DNA of 38,916 bases from Bacillota bacterium (lineage in GTDB: Bacteria; Bacillota; Clostridia; Clostridiales; Clostridiaceae), in assembly GCA_023451395.1 (NCBI GenBank), contig JAEXZL010000116.1, forward strand, positions 1 to 38,916, in the 5' to 3' direction. A model generated the notes under the pieces. That model had not been told where the DNA came from, made no database searches, and saw only the letters and a list, made by a program, of their open reading frames with translations. The translations under genes and the position numbers were made by a program. Below, piece after piece: positions 31,453 to 38,916 of the stretch. Numbering within the stretch: position 1 is the first letter of the stretch; each line of letters starts with the position of its first letter.

Positions 31453-31839
31453 ATGGTAATACCTTTAAGTATGCAGTTTAGAATAATATTATTTAGCTTT
31501 TTGGCAGGATTAGTTACCGGCTTTATTTTTGATATTTACAGAATAATTAGAGGGAAAAAAGTATTAAAGTACATAGTATTTATTGAAGACTTGCTTTTTT
31601 GGATACTTTGTTCTTTAATTATATTTGTGTTTTTACTATATACACAGTTTGCTATACTTACAGTGTATGTATATGTATATCTAATCTTAGGTATAATATT
31701 TTACCTGTGGTTCTTTAGTAAGTTTTTTTTAACAGCAGAAAGGTTTATTGTGGAATTTATAGTTAAATTTATAAGAGTAGCAATAAAATATTTATTGTAC
31801 CCTTTTAAGTTAATTTTTTATAAAAATAACAAAGTATAA
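31453..31839 (+). CDS. yabQ: Spore cortex biosynthesis protein YabQ
   Basis: A 128-residue protein with about three membrane helices (near 10-27, 42-64 and 68-90) and a basic tail. The early motif FLAGLVTGFIFDIYRIIRG is characteristic of YabQ, a membrane protein of the mother cell needed for spore cortex formation in Bacillus. The ATG at 31453 lies 9 bp past the yabP stop, with GTAGGTGAAA as SD. The C-terminal part of longer homologues is short here. Confidence 0.92.
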   Translation: MVIPLSMQFRIILFSFLAGLVTGFIFDIYRIIRGKKVLKYIVFIEDLLFWILCSLIIFVFLLYTQFAILTVYVYVYLILGIIFYLWFFSKFFLTAERFIVEFIVKFIRVAIKYLLYPFKLIFYKNNKV

Positions 31840-31923
31840 AAAATAAGCTTGAATTAAAGTCTAATTCATTTTAAAATAAACATGAGGTAGAATATATTTT
31901 TATACATTAGGAAGTGATAAGCT

Positions 31924-32214
31924 ATGATAAGAAGGGGAGCTATAAAAAACTATATAATAGGCTTCATGCTGGTGATATTAGCTTATAATGTGATTAACCA
32001 GAGAATAGCTATGAATAGGATACAAAAGGAATATAGTGCTAAGCAAGAAGAGCTTAGACTATTACTTATGGAAAACGAAAAGCTTACAGAAGAAGTTAAG
32101 GCTTCAGAAACAGATCCTTCCTACATGGAGAGACTTGCAAGGGAAAAGCTTGGGTTTATAAAACCTGGCGAAACTACAATTGTTGATACCCCAGAAGGCT
32201 CTCAAGAACAATAG
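31924..32214 (+). CDS. divIC: Septum formation initiator, DivIC/FtsB family
   Basis: A 96-residue bitopic division protein: short basic cytoplasmic start, a membrane helix at about 9-25, then an extracellular coiled coil (about 26-62, MNRIQKEYSAKQEELRLLL and on) and the family ending PSYMERLAREKLGFIKPGE. DivIC forms a trimer with FtsL and DivIB that signals septal peptidoglycan synthesis. AGGAAGTGA precedes the ATG. Its place after yabQ is as in Bacillus. Confidence 0.95.
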   Translation: MIRRGAIKNYIIGFMLVILAYNVINQRIAMNRIQKEYSAKQEELRLLLMENEKLTEEVKASETDPSYMERLAREKLGFIKPGETTIVDTPEGSQEQ

Positions 32215-32280
32215 CGCTATGGCTTGATATTATATAACATATATTATTATTTAAATTTTTTAAGGAGGAATCTTTTTAAC

Positions 32281-32694
32281 ATGACCTTAGTGGCAGGAAA
32301 CATTTTAGAAGGTACAGTGGTTAACATCACTAATTTTGGTGCATTTGTAGAAGTGGAGGGTAAAACAGGACTAGTCCATATATCTGAAGTAGCAGATACC
32401 TTTGTTAAGGACATAAGGCTACATCTGAAGGAACAGGATAAGGTAAAGGTAAAGGTCATATCTATTGATGATAATGGTAAAATAAGTCTTTCAATAAAGC
32501 AAGCCAATATCAAAAAGAAATCAGTAAAGCCTGCTGAATTTGATTGGAATAATGACAAGAAGGGTAATAATGCTAATAACTTTGAAGACATAATGTCTAA
32601 GTTTTTAAAGGATAGTGAAGAAAGACTTCAAGATGTTAAAAAACACCAGGATATTAAAGGTGGAAAAGGCTATAGCAGAAAGAATTTAGGTTAA
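32281..32694 (+). CDS. yabR: S1 RNA-binding domain protein YabR
   Basis: A 137-residue protein whose first 75 residues are one S1/OB fold: GNILEGTVVNITNFGAFVEV with TGLVHISEVADTFV and VKVISIDDNGKISLSIKQA. The remainder is charged and probably disordered. This single-S1 protein is homologous to general stress protein 13 and YabR of Bacillus and binds RNA or ribosomes. The ATG at 32281 is chosen because AAGGAGG (32262-32268) lies 12 nt upstream; the longer open frame starts before that SD. Confidence 0.9.
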   Translation: MTLVAGNILEGTVVNITNFGAFVEVEGKTGLVHISEVADTFVKDIRLHLKEQDKVKVKVISIDDNGKISLSIKQANIKKKSVKPAEFDWNNDKKGNNANNFEDIMSKFLKDSEERLQDVKKHQDIKGGKGYSRKNLG

Positions 32695-32715
32695 TAAGAA
32701 CATCTAGAATATTCG

Positions 32716-32752
32716 GCCTCTTACGAAAGTAAGAGGCTTATTATTATTTTAT
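32716..32752 (+). terminator. Terminator after yabR with GAAA tetraloop
   Basis: GCCTCTTAC (32716-32724), loop GAAA, GTAAGAGGC (32729-32737), then a T-rich tail. It closes the conserved purR-yabR block. Confidence 0.88.
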
Positions 32753-32807
32753 TGATATATGGAATTAATTACTAAAATTATCCATATAATTTATTTATGA
32801 AAATCAG

Positions 32808-32836
32808 TTGACAGTATAGGGAACATGTTTTATAAT
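32808..32836 (+). promoter_or_regulatory. Consensus sigmaA promoter of the tRNA cluster
   Basis: TTGACA (32808-32813), a 17-nt spacer and TATAAT (32831-32836): both hexamers match consensus at the optimal spacing, as expected for a strong stable-RNA promoter. Predicted start is about 20 nt before tRNA-Leu. Confidence 0.93.
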
Positions 32837-32863
32837 AAAACTTGTCGCTAGAGATGGTGGCAT

Positions 32864-32952
32864 GCTGAAGTGGCGGAACTGGCAGACGCACAGGACTTAA
32901 AATCCTGCGGTGCTTAAACACCGTACCGGTTCGATTCCGGTCTTCAGCACCA
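32864..32952 (+). tRNA. tRNA-Leu (anticodon TAA), copy 1
   Basis: 89 nt with encoded CCA. Acceptor GCTGAAG pairs with CTTCAGC, discriminator A. The anticodon loop CTTAAAA between CAGGA and TCCTG gives TAA. The long variable arm (GGTGCTTAAACACC region) and GGTTCGATTCC T-loop are typical of leucine tRNA. Confidence 0.97.
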
Positions 32953-32958
32953 TAATAT

Positions 32959-33034
<76 letters not shown>

Positions 33035-33053
33035 TTATTTTAAAAATAAATAT

Positions 33054-33130
33054 GGCGGAATAGCTCAGCTGGCTAGAGCATTCGGTTCATACCCGAAGGG
33101 TCGTAGGTTCAAGTCCTATTTCCGCTACCA
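33054..33130 (+). tRNA. Elongator tRNA-Met (CAT), copy 1
   Basis: 77 nt with CCA; acceptor GGCGGAA with TTCCGCT (G-T at the end), anticodon arm TTCGG TTCATAC CCGAA. The body closely follows Bacillus elongator tRNA-Met, rather than the lysidine-modified tRNA-Ile(CAT), which has a GG(A/G)CC-type acceptor and CTCATAA loop. Confidence 0.9.
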
Positions 33131-33134
33131 TATT

Positions 33135-33223
33135 GCTGAAGTGGCGGAACTGGCAGACGCACAGGACTTAAAATCCTGCGGTGCTTAAACACCGTACCGG
33201 TTCGATTCCGGTCTTCAGCACCA
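33135..33223 (+). tRNA. tRNA-Leu (anticodon TAA), copy 2
   Basis: 89 nt with CCA, identical to copy 1 throughout. It starts only 4 nt after the CCA of tRNA-Met copy 1, so the six tRNAs are one transcript. Confidence 0.97.
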
Positions 33224-33229
33224 TAATAT

Positions 33230-33305
<76 letters not shown>

Positions 33306-33324
33306 TTATTTTAAAAATAAATAT

Positions 33325-33401
33325 GGCGGAATAGCTCAGCTGGCTAGAGCATTCGGTTCATACCCGAAGGGTCGTAGGTTCAAGTCCTATTTCCGCTACC
33401 A
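33325..33401 (+). tRNA. Elongator tRNA-Met (CAT), copy 2
   Basis: 77 nt with CCA, identical to copy 1. It is the last tRNA and is followed by the cluster terminator 6 nt later. Confidence 0.9.
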
Positions 33402-33407
33402 AGTAAG

Positions 33408-33436
33408 AAGCTTCTATTTTTCAGAAGCTTTTTTTG
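33408..33436 (+). terminator. Terminator of the tRNA cluster
   Basis: AAGCTTCT (33408-33415) pairs with AGAAGCTT (33423-33430) followed by a run of T to 33435. Confidence 0.88.
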
Positions 33437-33464
33437 TTGCGTTTAATGTATTTTATATAGATCT

Positions 33465-33589
33465 ATAGAATTTTATATGGTGTATAGAATATGTTTTATG
33501 GTGTATAGAATATATGTTTTATGGTGCGTATTTTATACGGTGCATAGAATGTATTTTGTATGGAGCATAGAATGTATTTTGTATGGAGC
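33465..33589 (+). repeat. Degenerate tandem repeats of 16-23 nt between the tRNAs and spoIIE
   Basis: Units at 33465-33483, 33484-33504, 33505-33527, 33528-33543, 33544-33566 and 33567-33589. The last two are identical 23-mers (ATAGAATGTATTTTGTATGG plus AGC). Others share the pattern ATAGAAT...TTTTATGGTGT/C with small length changes. There are no spacers, so this is not CRISPR. No ORF covers it. Confidence 0.85.
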
Positions 33590-33630
33590 ATAAGCATGAA
33601 GCTGCAGGGTGTATAATAATGTAATAATTA

Positions 33631-33781
33631 GGTGGATAAATTTTTTATGCTAAAAATTTATCTCCATAAACCTAAGGATATCTAACTATACCGACAGGAA
33701 GTAAGTTATACACAAAGAAGAGATAATTATCCACATATTACCAAAATAGCTATTAAAATAAGGGAGTGTATCTGTGGATAA
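33631..33781. other. Cluster of DnaA boxes in the spoIIE upstream region
   Basis: Three 9-mers match TTATNCACA exactly: TTATACACA at 33706-33714 (+), TTATCCACA at 33727-33735 (+) and TTATCCACA at 33773-33781 (minus). A fourth, TTATCCACC at 33631-33639 (minus), has one mismatch. An AT-rich 11-bp inverted repeat (33635-33645 with 33652-33662) overlaps the fourth box. The gap 33437-33970 holds no gene. This could be a DnaA titration or regulatory site; the window does not show dnaA, so it is not the usual oriC. Confidence 0.7.
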
Positions 33782-33970
33782 AATAGTTATTCTTAAAGTG
33801 TAGGCATTTATTAGAAGTAAAATAATTGACAAAGTAAGGTGGCAAAAGCTAAAAATAAGAAAATACTGTCCGAAGAAAAATAAATTCTCCCCAATATAAT
33901 TACATATATTACCAATTATAATTGCTATAATTTATTTACTTTTAGATGAACTATAGTAGGGGGTAATTAA

Positions 33971-36349
33971 ATGCAGTATGGGGTTGAATATGGTACTTAT
34001 AAGAGGGTGCAAAAGGATAAAAAGGCAGAGGTAATAGAAGGCGGTGGAGCAGCCTTTAGAATTATTGTATACATGATAATGGCTCTGCTCATTAGCAGAG
34101 TCAAGCTTATAAATGATATTGCGCCTTTTGGTTTAGCTTTTTTATCAGCAATAACACTATCAAAGGAAAATAAGGGGATAATTTCATCCTCAGTTGGTAC
34201 ATTGATAGGTTATATCACCTTAATAAATACTCTTCCTGACGTGGCTCTTTATCTTGTTTATACTATTACTATTGGTGCCTATGGCTATGTGGCAAAGATT
34301 CTTCCAAGAAAAATCAGACTCATTCTTCTCTTTACACTCATAGCCCTTGAAGGAATTCTTTATAATTATATAGTAAGCAGCTATAGTCTAGGGGTAAATG
34401 TTGTAGATACTCTCATTCACACTGCGGTAATAATACCTATTTACTATGTTTTTAAATATGCCATAGGCTGCTTTCAGGAGCTAAATACTAAGCATCTCTT
34501 TAATAATGAGGAGATTATAAGTATGGCCATATTGCTATCTGTGGCTATTTCAGGACTTGGAGGTATATCACTCTTTAATATAAGCATAAGAAACATAGTG
34601 GCTCTTTCAGTAGTGCTTATAATAGCTTATGTTAATGGTAGCTCCATAGGAGCTGCAGCGGGAATAGCTGGAGGGATAATACTTGGAATATCTTCTGGGA
34701 ATATGCATATATTCGTAAGTGTTTATGGAGTTTGTGCTTTTATAACGGGGCTATTTAGGGATACAGGAAAGCTTTTGGCATCCTTAGCTTATATGGTGGT
34801 TTTTGCTATATTAAAACTATATGCAAATATAGGAGAGGAATTTAATCTTATAGAGGCTGCTATAACTGCCTTGCTTTTTTTGGCTATCCCCCAAAGAATA
34901 TATAACTCTCTTGCCTTAGAGCTTGATTGGGAAAAAAAGCAAAATATAATTAATGAAGGGCACCTTACTAAGGTGAAGGAAGTACTTACGGAAAGGCTTA
35001 AGGGGTTTAATGATATATTAAATTCTATGGCCGGTGTATTAAATGGCTTCATGGAAAATGATAAGCTGCTTCTAAAAAGCAAGAGCAGTGGACTCATTGA
35101 GAATTTAGCAGATAGGGTATGCGGAAGCTGTGATATGCGTCATATTTGTTGGAAAAGAGAATTACACAACACTTACATGGCTTTTGGCGAGCTTATAGAA
35201 AATTATTATAATAAGAGCTATAAAGTACCCAAGGAAATTGAGAAGAAATGTGTTAAACGGAGTAACCTCACCAAAGAGGCTGAAAGCATTGTAAATTCTC
35301 ATATAATAAATGAAATGTGGAGAAATAGACTGATAGAGGGAAGAAAGCTTCTATCCTCTCAGATTAATGGTATGTCCTCTACTATTGGAGAAATAGTAAG
35401 AGACTTTGATAGTGAGGTTACCTTTAATCACGAGGTAGAGAAGAATCTTGTAAGAGCATTAAGCAAGAGTGATATTAAGTATTCTGATGTATTCTGCTTT
35501 TCAGATAAAAAGGGAAGGCTTAATATTCGTATATCCATGGAGGTTTGTGAAGGAGGACAAGCTTGTGTTAAAAAGCTCCTTCCATTAATTAATCAAAGTG
35601 TAAATAAAACTATGTGTGTAAGCGGTGAGGGCTGCAGCATACAAGGGGAAAGCAATAAATGTACAATTGTTTATGAGGAGACCCCTAAATATCACATTGC
35701 AACCTATGCAGCCATAGCCTGTAAGAGTGGAGAAAGTTATATAGGTGATAGCTATAGCTACGGAAGAACCAAGGAAGGTAACTATGTAACAATAATCAGC
35801 GATGGTATGGGATCTGGAGCTGATGCTGGTAAAGATAGTAGAGCAGCAGTGGAGCTTGTAGAAAAGTTTCAAGAGGCTAGTTTTAACAGTATTTCTGCCA
35901 TTAACACAGTAAATTCTATAATAAGCATGAGATTTGATGAAGAGGAGAAATTTACAACTCTGGATTTAAATAATATTGATTTATATACTGGGGTGGGGGT
36001 GTTTATGAAGGTAGGAGCCGCTGCAAGCTATGTTAAAAGTGGAAAGAATGTGGAGGAGATTAAATCTAAAACTCTTCCCATGGGTGTATTAGATAAGCCT
36101 GATGTGGATATAATTCAAAGGAGATTTAAAAATGGGGATATAATAGTTTCTATAAGCGATGGTATTTTAGACCTTCACTGTAAAGGCTACAGCAGTAACT
36201 GGCTTTACGACTTTTTAAAGGAAACCAAGGAAGCTAATCCAAAAGAGCTTGTAAATGACATATTAGAGAAGGCTAAGGAGCTGTCTGGAGGAAAGACTAA
36301 GGATGATATGACGGTTCTAGTGTCAAAGGTTTACGGAATATTTAACTAG
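33971..36349 (+). CDS. spoIIE: Stage II sporulation protein E, PP2C-type phosphatase
   Basis: A 792-residue membrane phosphatase. Residues about 30-315 contain around ten membrane helices, a middle region (about 320-570) mediates oligomerisation and FtsZ contact, and the C-terminal PP2C domain (about 580-790) has the metal motifs IISDGMGSGADAG and VSISDGILDLH. SpoIIE dephosphorylates SpoIIAA at the asymmetric septum, releasing sigmaF in the forespore. GTAGGGGG precedes the ATG. It is monocistronic, with a terminator after it. The long upstream region contains DnaA boxes; a canonical Spo0A box was not found. Confidence 0.97.
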   Translation: MQYGVEYGTYKRVQKDKKAEVIEGGGAAFRIIVYMIMALLISRVKLINDIAPFGLAFLSAITLSKENKGIISSSVGTLIGYITLINTLPDVALYLVYTITIGAYGYVAKILPRKIRLILLFTLIALEGILYNYIVSSYSLGVNVVDTLIHTAVIIPIYYVFKYAIGCFQELNTKHLFNNEEIISMAILLSVAISGLGGISLFNISIRNIVALSVVLIIAYVNGSSIGAAAGIAGGIILGISSGNMHIFVSVYGVCAFITGLFRDTGKLLASLAYMVVFAILKLYANIGEEFNLIEAAITALLFLAIPQRIYNSLALELDWEKKQNIINEGHLTKVKEVLTERLKGFNDILNSMAGVLNGFMENDKLLLKSKSSGLIENLADRVCGSCDMRHICWKRELHNTYMAFGELIENYYNKSYKVPKEIEKKCVKRSNLTKEAESIVNSHIINEMWRNRLIEGRKLLSSQINGMSSTIGEIVRDFDSEVTFNHEVEKNLVRALSKSDIKYSDVFCFSDKKGRLNIRISMEVCEGGQACVKKLLPLINQSVNKTMCVSGEGCSIQGESNKCTIVYEETPKYHIATYAAIACKSGESYIGDSYSYGRTKEGNYVTIISDGMGSGADAGKDSRAAVELVEKFQEASFNSISAINTVNSIISMRFDEEEKFTTLDLNNIDLYTGVGVFMKVGAAASYVKSGKNVEEIKSKTLPMGVLDKPDVDIIQRRFKNGDIIVSISDGILDLHCKGYSSNWLYDFLKETKEANPKELVNDILEKAKELSGGKTKDDMTVLVSKVYGIFN

Positions 36350-36357
36350 ATTTTAAA

Positions 36358-36395
36358 AAATATCCGGTATTAATACAAATGCCGGATATTTCTTT
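36358..36395 (+). terminator. Terminator of spoIIE
   Basis: AATATCCGGTATT (36359-36371) pairs with AATGCCGGATATT (36378-36390) over 13 bp including one G-T pair, then TTCTTTG. Confidence 0.88.
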
Positions 36396-36453
36396 GTTAT
36401 GAACACAATTTATACTAATTAGATTAATTTTACCTATAAGTATTTCCGTATTG

Positions 36454-36462
36454 TGTTATAAT
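36454..36462 (+). promoter_or_regulatory. Extended -10 promoter of tilS-hpt
   Basis: TGTTATAAT (36454-36462) is a TGn extended -10 with a consensus TATAAT; no clear -35 is present at 17 nt. It lies between the spoIIE terminator and tilS, giving a start near 36469. Confidence 0.5.
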
Positions 36463-36504
36463 AATATAATTGAAATTGCAAATATATAATGGATGTGTTG
36501 AAAT

Positions 36505-37923
36505 TTGATTAATAAAGTAGCAGATTATATAATGAACCATTCTATGATAGAATCTGGTGATAAGGTACTTATAGCTCTATCAGGGGGACCGGATTCTGTA
36601 TGTCTGACCCACCTTCTATATACCCTTCAGGAAAAGCTTAAGGTTCAGCTCTATGCTGCCCACTTAAATCACTGTATAAGGGGAGAAGAGGCTGATAAAG
36701 ATGAGGAATTTGCTAGAACCTTTGCTCATAGCCTTAATATACCCTTCTTTACTAAGAAGGTTGATGTGATAGCTCTTGCTGCTAAAAGGGGAATATCTCA
36801 TGAAATGGCTGGAAGAGAAGCTCGATATAGCTTTTTTAATGAGCTTTTGTCAGAGCATTCTCTAGATAAAATAGCTCTTGCCCATAATGCTAATGATCAG
36901 GCAGAAACCATTCTTATGAGAATAATGCGGGGAACAGGAGCTGAGGGGCTAGTTGGTATTAGACCAGTAAGGGAAGATAGATTTATAAGGCCAGTTCTTT
37001 GCCTTACTAGAGAAGAAATAGAAGACTACTGTAAAGTACATAATTTAAGCCCTAGAACAGATAAAAGCAACCTAGAAGAGATATATACTAGAAATAAGAT
37101 TAGGCTAAAGGTCATTCCATATATAAGAGAGAATTTCAATAGTGAGATAATTTCTGCTTTAAATCGTTTAGGTGAGTTGATGTGGGAGGATAATGATTAT
37201 ATAATATCTGAGATGGGTAAGTATAATAAGCTATACAGCTATGTAACCTCTACAGAAGTACACCTTAAAAAGGAAGCCTTTAACTTACACAAGAGTATAT
37301 TATCAAGGCTTATAAGAGAAAACTATTCTTTGATTTCTGGCAGTAAATTAAATTTAGATAGGGATCATATAGAAGCTGTTATAAGGCTTTGGGGTCAAGG
37401 AACTGGAAGAAATCTTAATTTGCCTGGTGGCATAAGGGTCACTAACCGTTATGGAGATTTATATTTTATTAAAGAAAAGCTCACAAAAGAAAAAAGTAAG
37501 CTTACCTTCAAAATATTAGATAAAATACAGGAGATTGAGACAGCTTCAAATAGAGAGCTTAGCTACAGCTTCCCAGACTTTAAAATCAAACTAAGCTTTA
37601 AGCTCATAGAAAACTCAAAGGGAATAAACCTAAAGAGTTCTCCAAATATAAAGTATTTTGATTATAATAAATTGAAGGGACCTGTCACGTTAAGAAATCG
37701 AAGAGATGGAGATAGGTTTAATCCCTTAGGGTTAAAAGGCAGCAGAAAGCTTAAGGATGTATTCATTGACTTAAAGCTTCCTAGAGACCAAAGAGACGAG
37801 GTGCCTCTTCTTTTCTTTGATGAGGATATAGCTTGGATAATAGGTTATAAAATCAGTGATAAATTTAAAGTAGAGGATAATACTAAAAGTATACTTCAGA
37901 TTAAATATTACCGGGAGGTATAA
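36505..37923 (+). CDS. tilS: tRNA(Ile)-lysidine synthase
   Basis: A 472-residue enzyme that converts C34 of tRNA-Ile(CAT) to lysidine so that it reads AUA as isoleucine. The ATP pyrophosphatase loop VLIALSGGPDSVCL is near residue 22; HLNHCIRGEEADKDEEFA and LAHNANDQAETILMRIMRGTGAEGL follow, and the C-terminal tRNA-binding domain is about 395-470. The start is a TTG at 36505, with GGATGTG as a modest SD; no better in-frame start was seen. It ends 2 bp before hpt, as in Bacillus tilS-hprT-ftsH. Confidence 0.95.
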   Translation: MINKVADYIMNHSMIESGDKVLIALSGGPDSVCLTHLLYTLQEKLKVQLYAAHLNHCIRGEEADKDEEFARTFAHSLNIPFFTKKVDVIALAAKRGISHEMAGREARYSFFNELLSEHSLDKIALAHNANDQAETILMRIMRGTGAEGLVGIRPVREDRFIRPVLCLTREEIEDYCKVHNLSPRTDKSNLEEIYTRNKIRLKVIPYIRENFNSEIISALNRLGELMWEDNDYIISEMGKYNKLYSYVTSTEVHLKKEAFNLHKSILSRLIRENYSLISGSKLNLDRDHIEAVIRLWGQGTGRNLNLPGGIRVTNRYGDLYFIKEKLTKEKSKLTFKILDKIQEIETASNRELSYSFPDFKIKLSFKLIENSKGINLKSSPNIKYFDYNKLKGPVTLRNRRDGDRFNPLGLKGSRKLKDVFIDLKLPRDQRDEVPLLFFDEDIAWIIGYKISDKFKVEDNTKSILQIKYYREV

Positions 37924-37925
37924 GA

Positions 37926-38462
37926 ATGAAAGAAGATTTTAAAGAAATACTAATAACTGAGGAAGAGATTAATGCAAGAGTCAAGGAAATGGGGGAGGAA
38001 ATATCAAGAGATTATAAAGATAAGGATCTTGTAGTGGTAGGGGTTCTTAAGGGATCAGTAGTTTTTACCTCTGACCTTATAAAGCGTATTAACATCCCCT
38101 GCGTTTTGGATTTTATGGCTGTCTCATCCTATGGAGAGGCTACAGAAAGCTCTGGTATTGTTAAAATAATAAAGGATTTGGACTACGACATAGAGGGAAA
38201 GGATCTTCTTATAGTAGAAGATATAATAGATACTGGTACAACACTTAAATATCTATTGAAATACCTTAAGGCAAGAAAAGCAAGATCAGTAGCCATTGCA
38301 TCACTTCTTGATAAACCTGCCAGAAGAAAATCTAAGGTGGAGATAAAATATCTGGGATTTACAGTGCCAGATGATTTCATAGTAGGCTATGGGATAGACT
38401 ATAGTGAAAGGTACAGAAATACACCGTACATAGGGGCTTTAAAGGAGGAAATTTATAAATAA
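37926..38462 (+). CDS. hpt: Hypoxanthine-guanine phosphoribosyltransferase
   Basis: A 178-residue salvage enzyme making IMP and GMP from the bases and PRPP. The PRPP motif is LLIVEDIIDTGTTLKYL, with LKGSVVF (the dipeptide-loop region) before it and the purine-contact VPDDFIVGYGIDY after it. Its SD GGGAGG overlaps the end of tilS, and only 2 nt separate the genes, so they are co-translated. In Bacillus TilS and HprT also cooperate in activating ftsH. Confidence 0.96.
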   Translation: MKEDFKEILITEEEINARVKEMGEEISRDYKDKDLVVVGVLKGSVVFTSDLIKRINIPCVLDFMAVSSYGEATESSGIVKIIKDLDYDIEGKDLLIVEDIIDTGTTLKYLLKYLKARKARSVAIASLLDKPARRKSKVEIKYLGFTVPDDFIVGYGIDYSERYRNTPYIGALKEEIYK

Positions 38463-38478
38463 TTAATATTATTCTTTA

Positions 38479-38507
38479 TTGTAATGAATATACCTATATG
38501 ATAGAAT
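38479..38507 (+). promoter_or_regulatory. Probable sigmaA promoter of ftsH
   Basis: TTGTAA (38479-38484), 17 nt and TAGAAT (38502-38507), about 27 nt before the predicted ftsH SD region. The -10 matches at five of six positions and the -35 at four. Confidence 0.5.
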
Positions 38508-38540
38508 TTTAAAGTAACTAGAAAGAGGGGGGGCCCAGAA

Positions 38541-38916
38541 ATGAAAAAATTTTCAAGCGTAACGGCCTGGATCGTTGTATTGGTTATGGTTGTATTAGCA
38601 GCTTATGCCTTGGTAGAAAGTGGAACTAATAACAATGTAATACCATTTAATGAATTCCAACAAAAATGGTTAAGCAATGAAATAAAAGAAATACAGGTTA
38701 ATGAAGATAAGATGATTGTAGAGGGTACCTTAACAAATGGAACCGCCTTTGCAACAAATGTTATACCTGAAAGATTTATACAATTTATCGGAGAAAATCC
38801 CAATGCAAATGTTAAAGAGGTATATGTTCCCCCAGCAAGTGTGCCGGCGTGGATACAGTTAATACCTACAGTATTGCTTATTGTTATGCTTCTAGCCTTT
38901 TGGTTCCTGTTTATGC
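38541..38916 (+). CDS. ftsH: ATP-dependent zinc metalloprotease FtsH, N-terminal part (3' end outside window)
   Basis: The first 125 codons are present and the frame is open at the window end. The protein begins MKKFSSVTAWIVVLVMVVLA with a membrane helix (about 8-26), then the small extracytoplasmic FtsH domain (about 27-105, NNVIPFNEFQQKWLSNEIKE and on) and a second helix from about 107. The ATPase and protease domains lie beyond the edge. FtsH degrades unneeded or damaged membrane and regulatory proteins. AAAGAGGGGGGG precedes the ATG. The tilS-hpt-ftsH order supports the call. Confidence 0.92.
   Translation, partial: MKKFSSVTAWIVVLVMVVLAAYALVESGTNNNVIPFNEFQQKWLSNEIKEIQVNEDKMIVEGTLTNGTAFATNVIPERFIQFIGENPNANVKEVYVPPASVPAWIQLIPTVLLIVMLLAFWFLFM

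Noticed and set aside
33465..33589. CRISPR array
   Set aside because: Units are directly adjacent with no spacers, vary in length, and no cas gene is present.
33826..33900. spoIIE promoter formed by TTGACA (33826) and TATAAT (33895), with TGTCCGAA near 33867 as a Spo0A box
   Set aside because: The hexamers are 63 nt apart, and the Spo0A-box candidate has an extra base against TGTCGAA.

Overview
The window is AT-rich, Gram-positive chromosome from an endospore-forming clostridium (Clostridium-type Firmicute). Evidence for this is the sporulation genes (spoVG, spoVT, spoVB, yabP, yabQ, spoIIE), strong GGAGG-type ribosome binding sites, frequent TTG/GTG starts, and a gene order that follows the Bacillus subtilis purR-spoVG-glmU-prs-pth-mfd-spoVT-spoVB-yabN-yabO-yabP-yabQ-divIC-yabR-spoIIE-tilS-hprT-ftsH block. 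No insertion sequence, prophage or CRISPR array was seen.

Layout. 1-714 (minus) is the cut 5' part of a Met/Gly/Pro-rich repeat protein behind a sigmaK-like promoter. 831-1529 is a phosphoesterase. 1704-5153 is a sigY-yxlCDEFG-type ECF sigma operon, here split by an antisense GIY-YIG gene; each half has its own copy of the same TGAAC-N17-CGTT promoter. 5191-5895 is an L,D-transpeptidase. 6078-9598 (minus) encodes a heterodimeric ABC exporter, preceded by a 27-codon leader ORF with its own promoter and two consecutive terminators. 9954-12462 (minus) holds murC and an HD-GYP protein.

12685-32694 (plus) is the conserved housekeeping/sporulation block: purine regulation (purR), cell-wall precursor and PRPP synthesis (glmU, prs), translation quality control (pth, rqcP), transcription-coupled repair (mfd), protein export folding (prsA), spore development (spoVG, spoVT, spoVB, yabP, yabQ), nucleotide clean-up (mazG), nucleoid (hup) and division (divIC). 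A two-component system and an HtrA-like protein whose catalytic serine is replaced sit between prs and pth. DedA sits between hup and rqcP.

32864-33401 is a tandemly duplicated tRNA cluster (Leu-fMet-Met twice) behind a consensus sigmaA promoter. It is followed by about 570 bp without a gene that carry degenerate ~21-23-nt repeats and a cluster of DnaA boxes. spoIIE, tilS, hpt and the start of ftsH close the window.

The most interesting points are the leader-ORF/tandem-terminator cassette before the ABC exporter, the SD-masking inverted repeat that overlaps the spoVB promoter, the split sigY operon with matched promoters, the serine-less HtrA-like protein, and the DnaA-box cluster before spoIIE. 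All are read from sequence alone; no database search or folding program was run.
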